DNA of 64,000 bases, taken from the NCBI GenBank assembly GCA_034440575.1, contig JAOTOL010001561.1, forward strand, positions 1,214,501 to 1,278,500, in the 5' to 3' direction. Shown here piece by piece: positions 34,401 to 45,520 of the stretch. This DNA comes from Imbricaverruca yamaguchii. Taxonomy: Eukaryota > Arthropoda > Thecostraca > Neoverrucidae. The position numbers and the translations under genes are program-made. Each line of letters opens with the position of its first letter. The stretch's first letter is position 1. The notes under the pieces were generated by a model that was not told where the DNA came from, made no database searches, and worked only from the letters and a program-made list of their open reading frames with translations.

Positions 34401-34667
34401 CCATGGTCATGACCAAACATCAATGAGATCGCAGTCATTGTCAGACTCAATTCCTCTTTTGTACAAATGGAGTGGAAGAATTCCTGGAGATAAAATAATA
34501 TTTGCATCGGCCAACATCAAAGACAAGACCATGTTTGCAATACTTGTCATGACTCTCGTCTCTCAGAGACGAAACACCACCTACGCAAACATACACAAGT
34601 TCAGCTTCAGCAGCGCCTTGGTACTTATTAGGTAGATACGTGCACACTGAAATCAGCTTTTAAAACA

Positions 34668-35568
34668 AACTGCGCCAGAAAACGGAACTGTTGCGTCGGA
34701 TTCAGTCTCTGGAAGGTGACAGGATACTGTTCCACCCGTCCGCCGCTTGAGATTGCCGAAAGTGACGCCTGGTAACGGTTGCGGGCATCGACGATTGCAA
34801 CAAAAGTATTGGGGATGGATAAAATCCGAAGGACGTGTGAGCATCACAAAGAGTGGGGCTATCCGCACGTACAACTTTCTCCACAAATTGTCATTCGACA
34901 GTGGTGTGGAGACAGTGGAAAGCGGATCCTTTTTTACGGACTGAAACACGTGCAGCCCGTGTCACGATGACTGTGCCCGCACACTCTGCAGCCACTGATC
35001 GTCAATTTGACAATTATAGTCGGTACATGGGGCCATGATGTGAAGGTGACGGAAAGTCGCTAAGTTTAGCCGTTTCCGAGAACCAGACCAAATCGTGAAA
35101 AACGCCCAAAACCATCGCTTCCGCTTTTCACACACCCCTCGGGTGCGCATGGCGCGTGATTCGGAAACGGTTGCCACGACGATGTTGAAAATTGTCGTGG
35201 AAATACTGAGGTGTTGGTTTGGTGTCAATCGGCCCATTGGTTTTCGAGATATTGCGGTTTGAATCGGGTCGATGAGGAGCGTTAAAATTGGTGATATTCC
35301 GAACGCAAAATCTCAGTTTTACATGCTATTCCTATGGGCGACCGGTCATTCACCGGACACCCGTTCTCTCAAGACCTCGGTGACGTGCACGCGCAACACG
35401 TTGAACCGACCGCAACGAAATTGTGCCAGACGGATAGCCAACATTTTGAGCTTTCACGTGATTTCAGCCATATCTCTTTACCTGTGATGTGAGCCGTGCC
35501 ACACGCCACAAACTGCGCTGGAAAACCGAACTGTTGCGTCGGGCTTAATCTCTGGCCGGCGACGGGAC
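34668..35568. repeat. pair of direct repeats about 58 bp, 842 bp apart
   Basis: AACTGCGCCAGAAAACGGAAC at 34,668 and AACTGCGCTGGAAAACCGAAC at 35,511 continue through CTGTTGCGTCGG and TCTCTGG to about 34,725 and 35,568. The sequence between has no recognised domain. They may be the ends of an unknown element or sub-repeats of one. Confidence 0.55.
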
Positions 35569-36304
35569 AGTTCGTAGGTGACAGGCTTACCACGGCAATG
35601 TTAAAACCTATGGACTTTACCACGAGTGGCATAGTTTTTTCCAGCCCCCCCCTGTCCCCTCGATCATAGCTACTAAATTGTTTCTGTACGCTTCTGATAC
35701 ATGCACTGAAACAAGCTGAGTACGTATATATCTGTATGGTTATAAAGTACAAATTGACCGGGTATGTTGAGAGGAAAAGCGGCCTGATGATAAATACAAT
35801 CCATACGCAATGATAATACGGTACCGTAGGTTGTCACCACAACCGGAGATATTTTTAATATATCTGTCACCCACGTTCGTGGCCGAGTAGCCGGTTTTTT
35901 CACCTCTGGCTCTGGCTGCCAAAGGTCCCAGGTTCAACACTCACACCACTCAGGAAGTTTCCCAAACCCACAGCCCACTGATGAAACTCTGGGAGGTGCC
36001 ATTAACCATGATTGTGCATAAAGAGCATTGAGAACTAACAAATAAACCAGAAGCAGGTAAACAGGTTTTGTTTTCCTTTGTTGTGCAACACGGATTAGCA
36101 AAGGCTATTAAATCATGTAGTAGGATCCCATGTTGACCTGTGCTGAAATGTGCCATCTGTTGAGGAAAGTTCTGGCCAGAAAATGACGCAAATTCTGGGA
36201 GAAGGCAACCTATTTTTTTTAGGGATAGCGTCCCCTAAGTATGATTTTGAGGTAGTTGCATTGATCTCATTCAAAGGGTTTCAGACCCTAGACCCTTATC
36301 CAAA

Positions 36305-36610
36305 TAGTGGTGGATCATTGTAATAGGCTGTCTGTTGATGCTGCGGTTAGTACCTAATTTAATATATTTAAGAATTGAGTGAACACGTTTAAAAAAAGTT
36401 AAATAACCTTGCTTTTAGTTCTATTTAGAAGTAGATCGGGTGATATTTATGCTAGTAGGTTGGAGGGTAGGTAGGGTGCTCATAGATAGCTTCTAGAGTT
36501 TAGGATATAGCATGGGTTAGTCCAGATTTACAGCATCTTCCCTTTACAGGCTTAGCCTGGTTGGGCCCCTGTGGCTCTTATGAAGTCTGAACACTATGAC
36601 TTTATGACTT
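36305..36610 (+). mobile_element. LINE-A (CR1-like) 3' fragment, 5'-truncated
   Basis: GTGGATCATTGTAATAGGC matches the end of ORF2 in copy 1 (GACCAATGGAATAGGCTGCC), and the stretch ends GGGCCCCTGTGGCTCTTATG and CTATGACTTTATGACTTA, the family 3' end and octamer. Confidence 0.75.
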
Positions 36611-36875
36611 AATCTTGAAGCCAGATGTACTTGGGTGTTTTATTTGTTGGTGGAGGCCATAGTGTACTCTGGGATTTTGTTGCCTACTTCTCGCGGTTTA
36701 TATTAAATATGTTTATATGCAGTTTCCTTTTTTTCAATTTGTACTGATCCATTTCACTCTTCTCAGATCCCTCGCCATTTCCATCCAATCGTCCAACCTG
36801 CCACCACTGCCGTCGGCCATTGCTGTCGGCCAACATCAACACTTCACGAGTGAACGGTATAGTCTTCCCGTCATG

Positions 36876-37137
36876 GGTAGAATCACCAACATTAAAAAAA
36901 CACTCAAGTTATCCTGTGCTTCATGCCACATATTTGTGCGCAAAAATAACATTAAGCGATATGGCGCAAAGGTCCACAAACTAACCGGCAGTGCTCTGAT
37001 ACAATTTAGAGGCAATACGAGCAAGAAACCTTAGCAGCAAGGCGCACTAGAAAAACAGTTCAATTTGATCGGGAATATGGATACGGGAAATGTCAGCGAT
37101 CCTGATGATCCAATGGGCATGGAGGTTGATGAGTTTT
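36876..37137 (+). pseudogene. possible finger-exon relative of the hAT-like gene
   Basis: From the ATG at 36,873 or so the frame reads MGRITNIKKTLKLSCASC and KRYGAKVHKLTG. Spacing Cys-x2-Cys-x11-(His/Tyr)-x4-His equals that of exon 1 of the hAT-like gene, but Tyr replaces the first His. A second short stretch, DPDDPMGMEVDEF and stop, recalls the acidic exon 2 (DPMEPEG). This is a weak match and the function is not known. Confidence 0.3.
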
Positions 37138-37189
37138 AATTAATGGGATTCGTTGAAGTTTGTGGTGGCGCTCAAGGGATAGGACTTGA

Positions 37190-37690
37190 CAGTGATGGCG
37201 AATGTGGCAGTGGAGCAGGAGTTAGCGGTGTTAGCGATGGTGGAGAAGGAGTTAGTGTTGTTGGAGCGGGTGTTAGCCGTGTTGGAACAGGTGTTAGTGG
37301 TGGCGGAGAAGGAGTTAGCGTTGGTAAAGCAGGTATTAGCGGTGGCGGAGCAGGAGTTAGTGGTGGTGGAAAAGGAGTTAGCGGTGGTGGAGCAGGAGTT
37401 AGCGCTGGCGGAGAAGGAGTTAGCGTTGGTAAAGCAGGTATTAGCGGTGGCGGAGCAGGAGTTAGTGGTGGTGGAAAAGGAGTTAGCGGTGGTGGGAGGA
37501 GTTAACGTTGGTGGAACAGGTGCTAGCGGTGGTGGAGCAGGTGCTAGCGGTGTTGGAGCAGGTGTTAGCGGTGTTGGAGCAGACGTTAGCGGAGTTGGAG
37601 CAGGTGTTAGTGGTGGAAGTGCAGGTGGTAGCAGTAGTGGTTGGATATGTGGAGCAGGTGGTAGCGGTACTGGAGTAGGTGGTAGCAAGC
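37190..37690. repeat. 21-bp minisatellite open on both strands
   Basis: Units such as GTTAGCGGTGGTGGAGCAGGA repeat about every 18-21 bases. Because the unit is a multiple of three, one frame reads Gly-Val-Ser-Gly-Gly-Gly-Ala, another reads heptads like LAVVEQELALAEKE, and the minus strand reads Pro/Thr/Ala repeats; none has outside support as a gene. Confidence 0.85.
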
Positions 37691-37850
37691 ATGGGCTGGG
37701 ATTTAGGAGTGGTGAAGCAGGTGGTAGAGACAGCGGAGCACGTGTTACCGCTTCGGGGACGGCTACTAGAGGTAGTGGGGAAGATGACAGGAACATGTAG
37801 TGGAGAAGTTTGGACATTCTATCAGCGAGGCTACAGCTACATGCCAGCAT

Positions 37851-38950
37851 ATCATCTCGTATTGAGATTCCGCCATGCCGGCTATAATCAGATTGAACTG
37901 CGATGTCCGGCTACTGATGATTAACAAAAACTTGCTACCACGATGTGTTTGATCGTGTCATTACCTGCCACTGATGGTTTTTGCATATCCTGTGTCCTCC
38001 CACCTTTATAAGAAATTGTACATTTCCATCTAGATCCGAAGAAAAACAACAGAAGATGACTAAGAAAGAGATACATAAGCATGCTAATTGAAAAAGGCAG
38101 TAGAGTATGTCAGTACCAAAGTGCATAAACAAACAGTCCAGCGGATCAGGAAATACAAAAATTGACCCTCCTTGTACTGTTGGATGCAAACCCATTGCTG
38201 CTTGTTGTCCTACTTCCTTTTCACATCGATCAAGCTGGCTATGATGACATGTCTTGTTATGGGAACTGAGACGGAAATGTTAAAGGGGTCATGTACTATG
38301 CTGTCCATGCTAACCACCCGAGCAACGTTGAATATTGCGCTGCTGCCAGACCGTTGCAATGTTCCTGGAATAGGCGGGGTTTCTGGTGCTGGTGCACATG
38401 GATAGCGTCTGGTGATGGTCATCAGTGTGCTGAGTGGTTGGCCAAGGCCTACGCCGTTTGATGGCTGGACTTGTACCTTACAACCATGCACTGATGCGGA
38501 GGGCTTGCTGCTGCTCCTGCTGTACGTTACCGAATACGACAGTCCATCGGTCTACGCTGCGTCTATTATAAACACTCAATGTAGCCCTTCGAACTGGTCC
38601 CTGGAACATACCACACGCCGGTGTGAAGCTCGATCAGCACGTAAAACGTGTTAAACGTACCACCTCAACGAGCCTTGGAGCTTGGGTTGACCTGAGTGTC
38701 AACCGATGTCCATCGGTCGTCTACCCCCTCCTATCCCTCCTCTACTTGAATCCAGATTACTTGTAACGCAGCAACGGCACACACGTGGGCCGGCTGTAGT
38801 GAGAACCACGTGCTGATTTTATATGAGATACGAATGTTCCTTGATGTAGTTCGCATTATACGCATGGGTGCCATGCGATACGAGTAGTTCGGGGTACATG
38901 TTCATGAAGCTGGGTGGTCGAGGCCTGCAATATGGAGCCTGGAGGAAGCA
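37851..38950. other. no gene recognised
   Basis: Unique-looking sequence without a domain, a clear splice pair or a repeat boundary. Confidence 0.5.
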
Positions 38951-38965
38951 GGTGATAGATTTTCC

Positions 38966-39004
38966 GCTGCATGACCGATGTAGTCGATGCGGCCCTAAAC
39001 TCCA
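38966..39004 (+). mobile_element. 39-bp truncated SINE insertion with 14-bp target duplication
   Basis: GTGATAGATTTTCC stands at 38,952-38,965 and again, perfectly, at 39,005-39,018. Between lies GCTGCATGACCGATGTAGTC and TCGATGCGGCCCTAAACTCCA, the 3' end also found at 2672 and 40,014. A direct duplication flanking a truncated 3' end is the signature of LINE-driven retroposition. Confidence 0.8.
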
Positions 39005-39018
39005 GTGATAGATTTTCC

Positions 39019-40013
39019 TTTGTGTAGCAAGGTTTGCAATCCATCGTTCCTGGTGTCGAGTGAGTTGTGTGAATATGATTCTGGCTGTCTTTTTAACTAA
39101 TCGATAATCGTTCGTCGACTATGTCCTTGCTGACGACGACTCAGTCATTTAGTCTTACGTGGGTATCGTGACTGTGGCACTTACAGTAAGGAATTATTTA
39201 ACCCAATTTAGTTGGAACACAACGATTTGTATGTTCAAATTAGACATTTGGACGATGGATAACGAATGGCCGTTCTTTTTAAGTTGATGAGGATCGTGTG
39301 TACTGGACTTTGGCGTCACTACACTATGCCTTCCCTTGCATTCAGTACGTGTGGTGATCAAAGATCGGAAGCTGTGGTAAATTATTTAGTAATTTGCCCA
39401 CGATGCGAGTGCGAGGACCACCCCAACAAACATTGAAACGATGAACGAATTGGCAGACAACCTAGCTAGCACTGTTAATGGTCGCCTTTATCAGACCGAT
39501 GCACAGCGAGCGAGTGCAGCCATAGCGGGTTATGCCTGCCCGTAGAAGCCAGCGTCCGATTCCTGTCAGTCCGGACCAGTTAATGACTGGACGCCCCGAC
39601 ACCTCGCAGGTTCTAGAGTGTGTGTGTATACATGTTGATGCGGGTGGTCATTCGACGGAGGTCACGGTGGCAAACTCGGCGTTGTGTGGCTGGCGGTGGT
39701 GGATTGTGTAACAAGTAACCAGTCGGTGTTGATCAGCGACTGGCGCACCTGCGGCCCGTGCTTATCATGGCTTGGGCCCAGGAGACTGCCCGAGCTCCCG
39801 CTGGCGGCCGGCAGCTGAAGTGGGTGCACCGCTTCCAGAGTCGATTCGACTCACATTGCGCCAATCTGGTGACTGGTGAAGGCGACTGCGCCACAGCCGA
39901 CGGTACTCAGTACTGTGAAGAGGAGTCGGTGCGCTGCGACAATACGTTAGCATGCGCGCCGCCGCAGTCACCAAGTGCCGCGCGTGGCATATTCAACAAA
40001 AGCCGACTGCCGT
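39019..40013. other. no gene recognised
   Basis: From about 39,750 the base composition rises in GC and may be the body of the SINE-like repeat ending at 40,072. No coding domain is seen. Confidence 0.4.
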
Positions 40014-40072
40014 TACATGACCAATGAAGTCGATCCGCACTAAAGCCCTCTTAACTAACTTACTAACTAACT
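40014..40072 (+). mobile_element. SINE 3' end with (TAAC) tail
   Basis: TACATGACCAATGAAGTCG, then CACTAAAGCCCTCTTAACTAAC and further CTAACTAACT units. Same 3' end as 2672-2720 and 38,966-39,004. The CATGACC-ATG-AGTCGATGCGGCCCTAAA core is the family consensus by eye. Confidence 0.6.
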
Positions 40073-40079
40073 CAATAAA

Positions 40080-41160
40080 GGCCGACTGGCATTGCCTGTC
40101 TTCAGGGTGCGCGGGATTTTCAACGGAGATATGGGTGCACTGCCAAACGGTGGATACTGTATTGTCTGTCAATTTTGCCTAGTGCTTAGTACTAAGCATT
40201 CATCGTTTGTTGTGTGAATTCATTTCAATTCGCTTATTTTGTATGAAATGCTCCAGTCACAAAAAGCCGTCTCTATTTTCTTCATCGCCAATGATATCCT
40301 TACGAAGGCCCCGGAAAGCATTTCTCCAACCTGACTGTGATGCGGTGCTTGATGTATTTTGTGTTTGTTTCAATTGAAATACTCAAGTTTTTGCTATTGT
40401 AGTTTTTAGCAAGTGCAGTACAATCTTCATAGCTACATGTGTGTGCGTCATGCATTGCGGTATTATCGTGACCTCCGGCTCTTTCTGAACTGAATTAATG
40501 AACTCATATATTTAATGTGCATTTCATGCAGCTTTTGTTTTCTGAAACCCTAGAAAGGAGCACAATATTTAAAGGGAAGCGGAATTCCAACACAAGTGTA
40601 TTTAGCTTCACATGCAAGCATGAGCTGGAAGTCAATGGCAATGTCCATAAAATCGGCAGCCAAAGCCGGTTTAAAATCGCGTGGATTGGAAAAGCACACA
40701 AACATTGGAGTTGTCCAGTTGCATGACATGAACATGACGTGAGTGAAAACCGTTCATGATAGCTTTTATCGTGACAACATCTTCTAATAATTCTTAAGGT
40801 GAAGGATGCGCCGACTGCATACGCCATGCTGCTTCCATTGGGAATGGCATCTGCATTCCATTCGCTTGGCGATATGCTTAGTTTTTCCTTCAAAGTACTC
40901 TTCAGCCCAGGATGGGATCCGGGACCAGGATAGCTCCAGATGGTGAAGGGCTCGGTAATCGGTTGCGGGATACTCTCTTCAGGATGCAATCTGGAAAGGG
41001 TCGAAATTAAGGACAGGGTACATACATACGTTGCAGCTGCAGGTAGCTTTGTTGACTATGTTAAAATATCAGGGGAAAAGTTTGCAACACGAAATGTATG
41101 TACCTTTCGCAGTAAAATTCGGCATCCTTGTCTTATTTCTTTACATCTTGCTATTTGGTT
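40080..41160. other. no gene recognised
   Basis: Frames at 40,517-40,726 (with FTCKHELEVNGNVHKIGSQS and KIAWIGKAHKHW) look compositionally protein-like but match nothing recalled; no splice pair was convincing. Confidence 0.3.
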
Positions 41161-41161
41161 T

Positions 41162-41578
41162 TCAACATCGCCCACCTAATGAAAAATGAACATTTGCACG
41201 CACTCCGTCACTCCACGCCAGTGGAGTGACGGAGTGTACCCCGAGGTACCCCGCTTTGATGTGTTTTGGTAGTGTCCGGGTGCTGAAGGTGAGTATTATG
41301 ATGTGGGATGGTGGTTGTTCTGGTCTGGGGGCTGGCCGGTATGCGGCGGAGACACCCTGTTTCTCCATCCTCGAGACAAGGGTCTCCACCGCTATACCGG
41401 CCAGCTCCCGTGCGTGTATGGTGCCCTGAGAGGTGTTGAGTTTCGTTGCCGGGGTGATCGTAATAGGTGTGTTGTGTATCTTGTGTATGGTGGGTATGAT
41501 CTTGCCGTCGATGTCTGAATGTGCTTGAATTAGCAGTGTCCCCGATCTAAGCTGTTTCGCGATCAGGGGCACCCCGTG
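41162..41578 (-). pseudogene. LINE-C (I-type) ORF1 fragment
   Basis: Minus-strand frame with IAKQLRSGTLLIQAHSD, TPITITPATKLNTSQGTIHA, AGIAVETLVSRMEKQGVSAA and TRTLPKHIKAGYLGVHSVTP. The order 'L-R-G-LL-E/Q, V-V-P-LN-S-G-I, L--QGV, LP--IKAGY---V--Y-P' is that of the RNA-binding ORF1 (gag-like) protein of I/Jockey LINEs. The frame is cut where the CCHC knuckles should follow. Sequence beyond 41,580 to 42,200 may be its 5' leader. Confidence 0.65.
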
Positions 41579-42210
41579 TACCTGGCGATTTTCCCCTCCA
41601 TCAGCCAGGGGTCCATGGAGCCCATAGGCTCCCCGTCCCCCCTGCAGCAAAGGAAGAACTCGCATGTTGGGTGAGGTGCGTTGTTCATGTTTGTGATGTT
41701 GAATGCGTTTGGTTTGTTGGTGGTGTTGGTTAAAGGGTGGTATGGCAGGTGTGTGGCGTAGTGTGACACAGTGAGCAAAGTACAGTGTTAACAAGTTTTG
41801 GCAGTGGGGTCAGATAAAGACGAAGAATACACAAAGAAATCAGAAACTGTGCTTGAAGAGAGCACGGATAGATAGATCAGATAAAGATCGTGCAGGGGGC
41901 ACTAGAAGGAAGATCTGGTGGGGGTTGGTGGTTCCTGGGTGGGGGGAGCGGCAGCACCGCCGGACTGACCTTGTAGTGAGTAGTGACCTGGTAGATAGAT
42001 GAAGCTGAAGTAAAGACGAAGGGCACTGCACTGTATCACAGAAGATAGGTCTTGGAGATGTAGATGTAGAGGCTGTTGTAAGAACACGTAAATGCAGGTA
42101 GAGCTCGTATAGGTTGATGTAGAGGCGATGTGGTAGAGAAGACACTGATGAGTCAATCTAGGAGCTTGAAGTTGAAGGGAGCTTACTAGGATAGCGGGGT
42201 AGGAAGGTAG

Positions 42211-42819
42211 TGTTAATAGGTGATGGGTGGATTTGGAGCGGTGTTTGTGTGCGTTATCTATAGGTATATGTACATGCGTTGGTGTAGGTGGTGGGTGGCA
42301 GGTGGCAGGTGGCAGCGGCGTCTCAAACTTCGGTCCCGATGCAGTCGGCCGGGATTTCCTCCTTCTTCCTCAACGCAACTCTTGATGGCTGATCGCTTGC
42401 GGCCCTCAAAAGGTTTCAATCGCGGCTTGGCGTCGTCAGATCCGTTATCGTGGGGACGTGAAAAACCCGAAGATGCTATGGTGGATGTCCGCTCCATTCG
42501 TTTTGTGGCGCAGATCGGATATCTCACTTCCGCAAAGCGCCCGCGATTAGGAGTGGGTATAAAGTGACCCTACAGTCCAGTTTGTTCAGTGCTGGGAATG
42601 TTCTCGCCCTCGGCTTCCTCGTGTCTTTTAAAATTATTTTCGTAGCGTGCATCGTAAATTTTGAAGTTTGCACTAAAAAACGTAATTCTGAGAGCATCGG
42701 AGTTGTTAGTGCATTCAACAACAGTCACCCGTCGAAACGATGTGGTCGGCGCCAATGGCCGTGAGCGTACATAAAGTGCGCGGTGAGCAACCCAATAAAC
42801 AAACAAACATTTATCAACA
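42211..42819 (+). mobile_element. possible solo LTR
   Basis: The 609-bp unit starts TGTTAATA and ends TATCAACA, seven of eight bases inverted, with TG...CA termini. It contains a TATA/initiator pair and, about 205 bases downstream of the initiator, AATAAA at 42,793. This is LTR order (U3, R, U5). No target duplication, primer-binding site or internal domain was found beside it, so the call is tentative. Confidence 0.35.
42558..42590 (+). promoter_or_regulatory. TATA box plus arthropod initiator
   Basis: TATAAA at 42,558-42,563 and TCAGT at 42,586-42,590; the A of the initiator (42,588) is 30 bases from the first T of TATA, the canonical spacing in arthropods. Confidence 0.55.
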
Positions 42820-43461
42820 GTCGTACTTTTGAGGATAGCGAGATGCTTCGCATATCAAAAATCGTAATGAAGCAAACGGTTGGTCATATTAATACTTGCC
42901 GCCCCTCCATTTTAACAAGCAGGCAAGAGAGCCACAACTGCAATGCCAGTAATTGCTTAGGACGTTCTTCTGCCTTCGCCGTTCTGTGGAACACCATTGT
43001 GTTCCAGAAAAGACTCCACCGGTATGTTGTGGCACAGTGGGGACGCGATTTTCCGACGGAGCCACGAGTTATTGGGCTCATGTTTATGAGGATGTTTGTC
43101 TTATGGTAGATAAGTCCATCTGAGCGATGATATGTCACCACTCCGAAGTCGATCCAGTTTTGTGACGTACTGGTCCCTGTGGGAAGTGGACGACATTGTA
43201 CAAGTATTGCTGCCATATCCGCATCCATATACTCATTTATATGTCCGTGTTGTTCGTTTTGATGCTCAGAGTAGCTGGCTATTCCCCCACCATTACAGAC
43301 AAAAGTATGCCCTTCACCATAAATCTTCGCGGTGCAATTTTTGCCAGCACATAATTCCGTAGAGCAGATACGATTATTGCATGCATGGTAAGTGGAAAAA
43401 GAGGACGATATGCGTCCAATCAAGTATGAGGAAGAGAGTGATATCTACGTATGTGCCTTTG

Positions 43462-43678
<217 letters not shown>

Positions 43679-44114
43679 TATGCAGGGATTTATGTTTACA
43701 CCCAAACAGAGAGATAGGGCAAGAGATAGAGAGGTTGAAGTAAAAACAACAGCCTTAAGAATGGTGGGAAGAGGATAAATAGGAGAGAGAGAGGTGAATG
43801 AAAGGAAGTGAGACATTACGGTTCATGGATTCCAAAAAGTAATCCAAAGAACTATGCCTAGGAGCTATTATATGAAGGTTAACTTAAGCTACAATATGTA
43901 TGTGCTCCCGTGTACATAACTCCAGCTGCACTAGTGCAGTCATTACTAATAATGTTGTAATGTAGAAAACAATCGCCACAACAATCGGACTGTAAGCTTG
44001 TGCCGTGGTGGTGTGACAATCACTGGTCATGAACGTAAATATTTCAAAACAAATCCCAGATTGTTGTCATCTGGCATATCTTATCCAGAGGTATCGATGC
44101 TTGCATCGCAACTG

Positions 44115-44370
44115 AGTCACGATTCTTATCATCATACAAGTTTGTCATCAAGTTACGAATCTTAGCACCACACAATATTGACATCAAGTCACGAATTTTA
44201 GCACCACACAACCTTGTCATCAAGTCACAAATATTGGCACCATACAACCTTGTCATCAAGTTACCAATCTTAGCACCATACAATTTGACCATCAAGTTGC
44301 GAATCTTGGCACCACACAACCTTGTCATCAAGTTACGAATCTTTGCACCCCACAACCTTGTCATCAAGTC
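44115..44370 (-). repeat. 36-bp minisatellite, seven units, open on the minus strand
   Basis: Each unit reads (D/N)LMTRL(C/Y)GAKIR on the minus strand. The frame stays open across all seven units and out to both sides (44,044-44,415), with mostly conservative changes. No known protein repeat was recognised. Confidence 0.85.
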
Positions 44371-44529
44371 TGTTGCTCGACAGCCGAAGGGGCAGTGCTG
44401 CCATACCACTAGCACTTGCGCTTGATGTACCGTTGCATGAGTGGCGCATTTTTATCGACGTACCAGACTGGCCAAGCCCGTCGTAAATATGTGTCCAAGC
44501 CGCGGCGAGGCCCGTCGTCAGCGTCCCGC

Positions 44530-45520
44530 TGCATCCCATGGAATTTCATAGACCAGACTTTATGTCCGGCGTGAATAGCCTGATGCGTGCTGTAAAGCAG
44601 GATGCCGCGCCATCAGTGTCTCAGCTCGGTTTCTGGCACACAATGTGGCGCGGCGGAGTCCCGTTCGTAAGCGCCGAATTTTCAACTTTTTGTGTTCGGG
44701 TCGGCTGGTGGCCTCAGTCGGTTCGAACTGGCACCCCGCGGCTGTCGTCGGCGCAGCTCTGTACACGCTGGCACGGCCGGGTGGAGGCGGGGTGCCAGCG
44801 TGGTGTGAGTTGGTGCAGATGGGTGCCGCCGGGTACGGCCCCAGGTCGGTCGTGTACGAGCGGGCACGCTCTGATGTGGCCGGGCGTGTGCGACTACGGA
44901 CGGATGCGGTCGGACACAGACGGCCACGGCAGCGTTGGATACTGGAGACAGTGTTGGAGACTGCGGCACCATCAGGAGACCGATGCGTTCGGCTCCCATG
45001 GGTGCACCTGGGTACATCTGGGTGCGGTCGGGTGGTGCACTAGGTCGCCACGCTGTCAAGCAACAGGGTCGGTGTGGTACCCGCGCCCTGAACCGACCGA
45101 TGTTTGCCGCCTGTCGTATGTCAGGCGCGTCAAAGTTGGGCAGCGGAGAGGTCAACGTCGTTGGAGCGCGCGCAAGAGCAGCGCCGGCTGGGGCATCATC
45201 CCGGACCGAATGTGATTCGGAATCACGCGGCTGGCAGGCGGGCCTCCAGCCACTTTCACGGTCTGACTCGGCGAAACGACTCCGGGTGTTTCCATTGCCG
45301 CGGCGGGCTGCGATGCCTGACGAATGGCGGTGTGTGAGGAACGGCCGGCGGCTCCGTTCCTCCAAGGTGGTGTAGTGTGTGTGGTGGAGCGGCGGGGTAT
45401 GAAGGACGGTCGGCCGTTCTGGTCCACCGAGGTAGTGGTGTGTGTGTGGTGGACGTGGATAAACAGTGAAGTCCACCCCGCTCACCACCCACACCCAGCC
45501 CGACCTTGTATGGCGGCCAT
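44530..45520. other. GC-rich, CpG-rich stretch
   Basis: Long open frames occur on both strands (225 and 298 residues), which is expected where AT is rare. They share no recognisable domain and have Trp/Cys/Arg-heavy or Pro/Arg-heavy composition. A CpG-island-like promoter or repeat body is possible. Confidence 0.4.

Noticed and set aside
37140..37700. CRISPR-like array of regular short repeats
   Set aside because: Units are contiguous without unique spacers, in a eukaryotic genome; it is a minisatellite.
42884..43423. 179-residue minus-strand open frame with many Cys and His
   Set aside because: No knuckle or protease/integrase pattern could be aligned, and the plus strand is equally open; not enough to call a retroelement domain.
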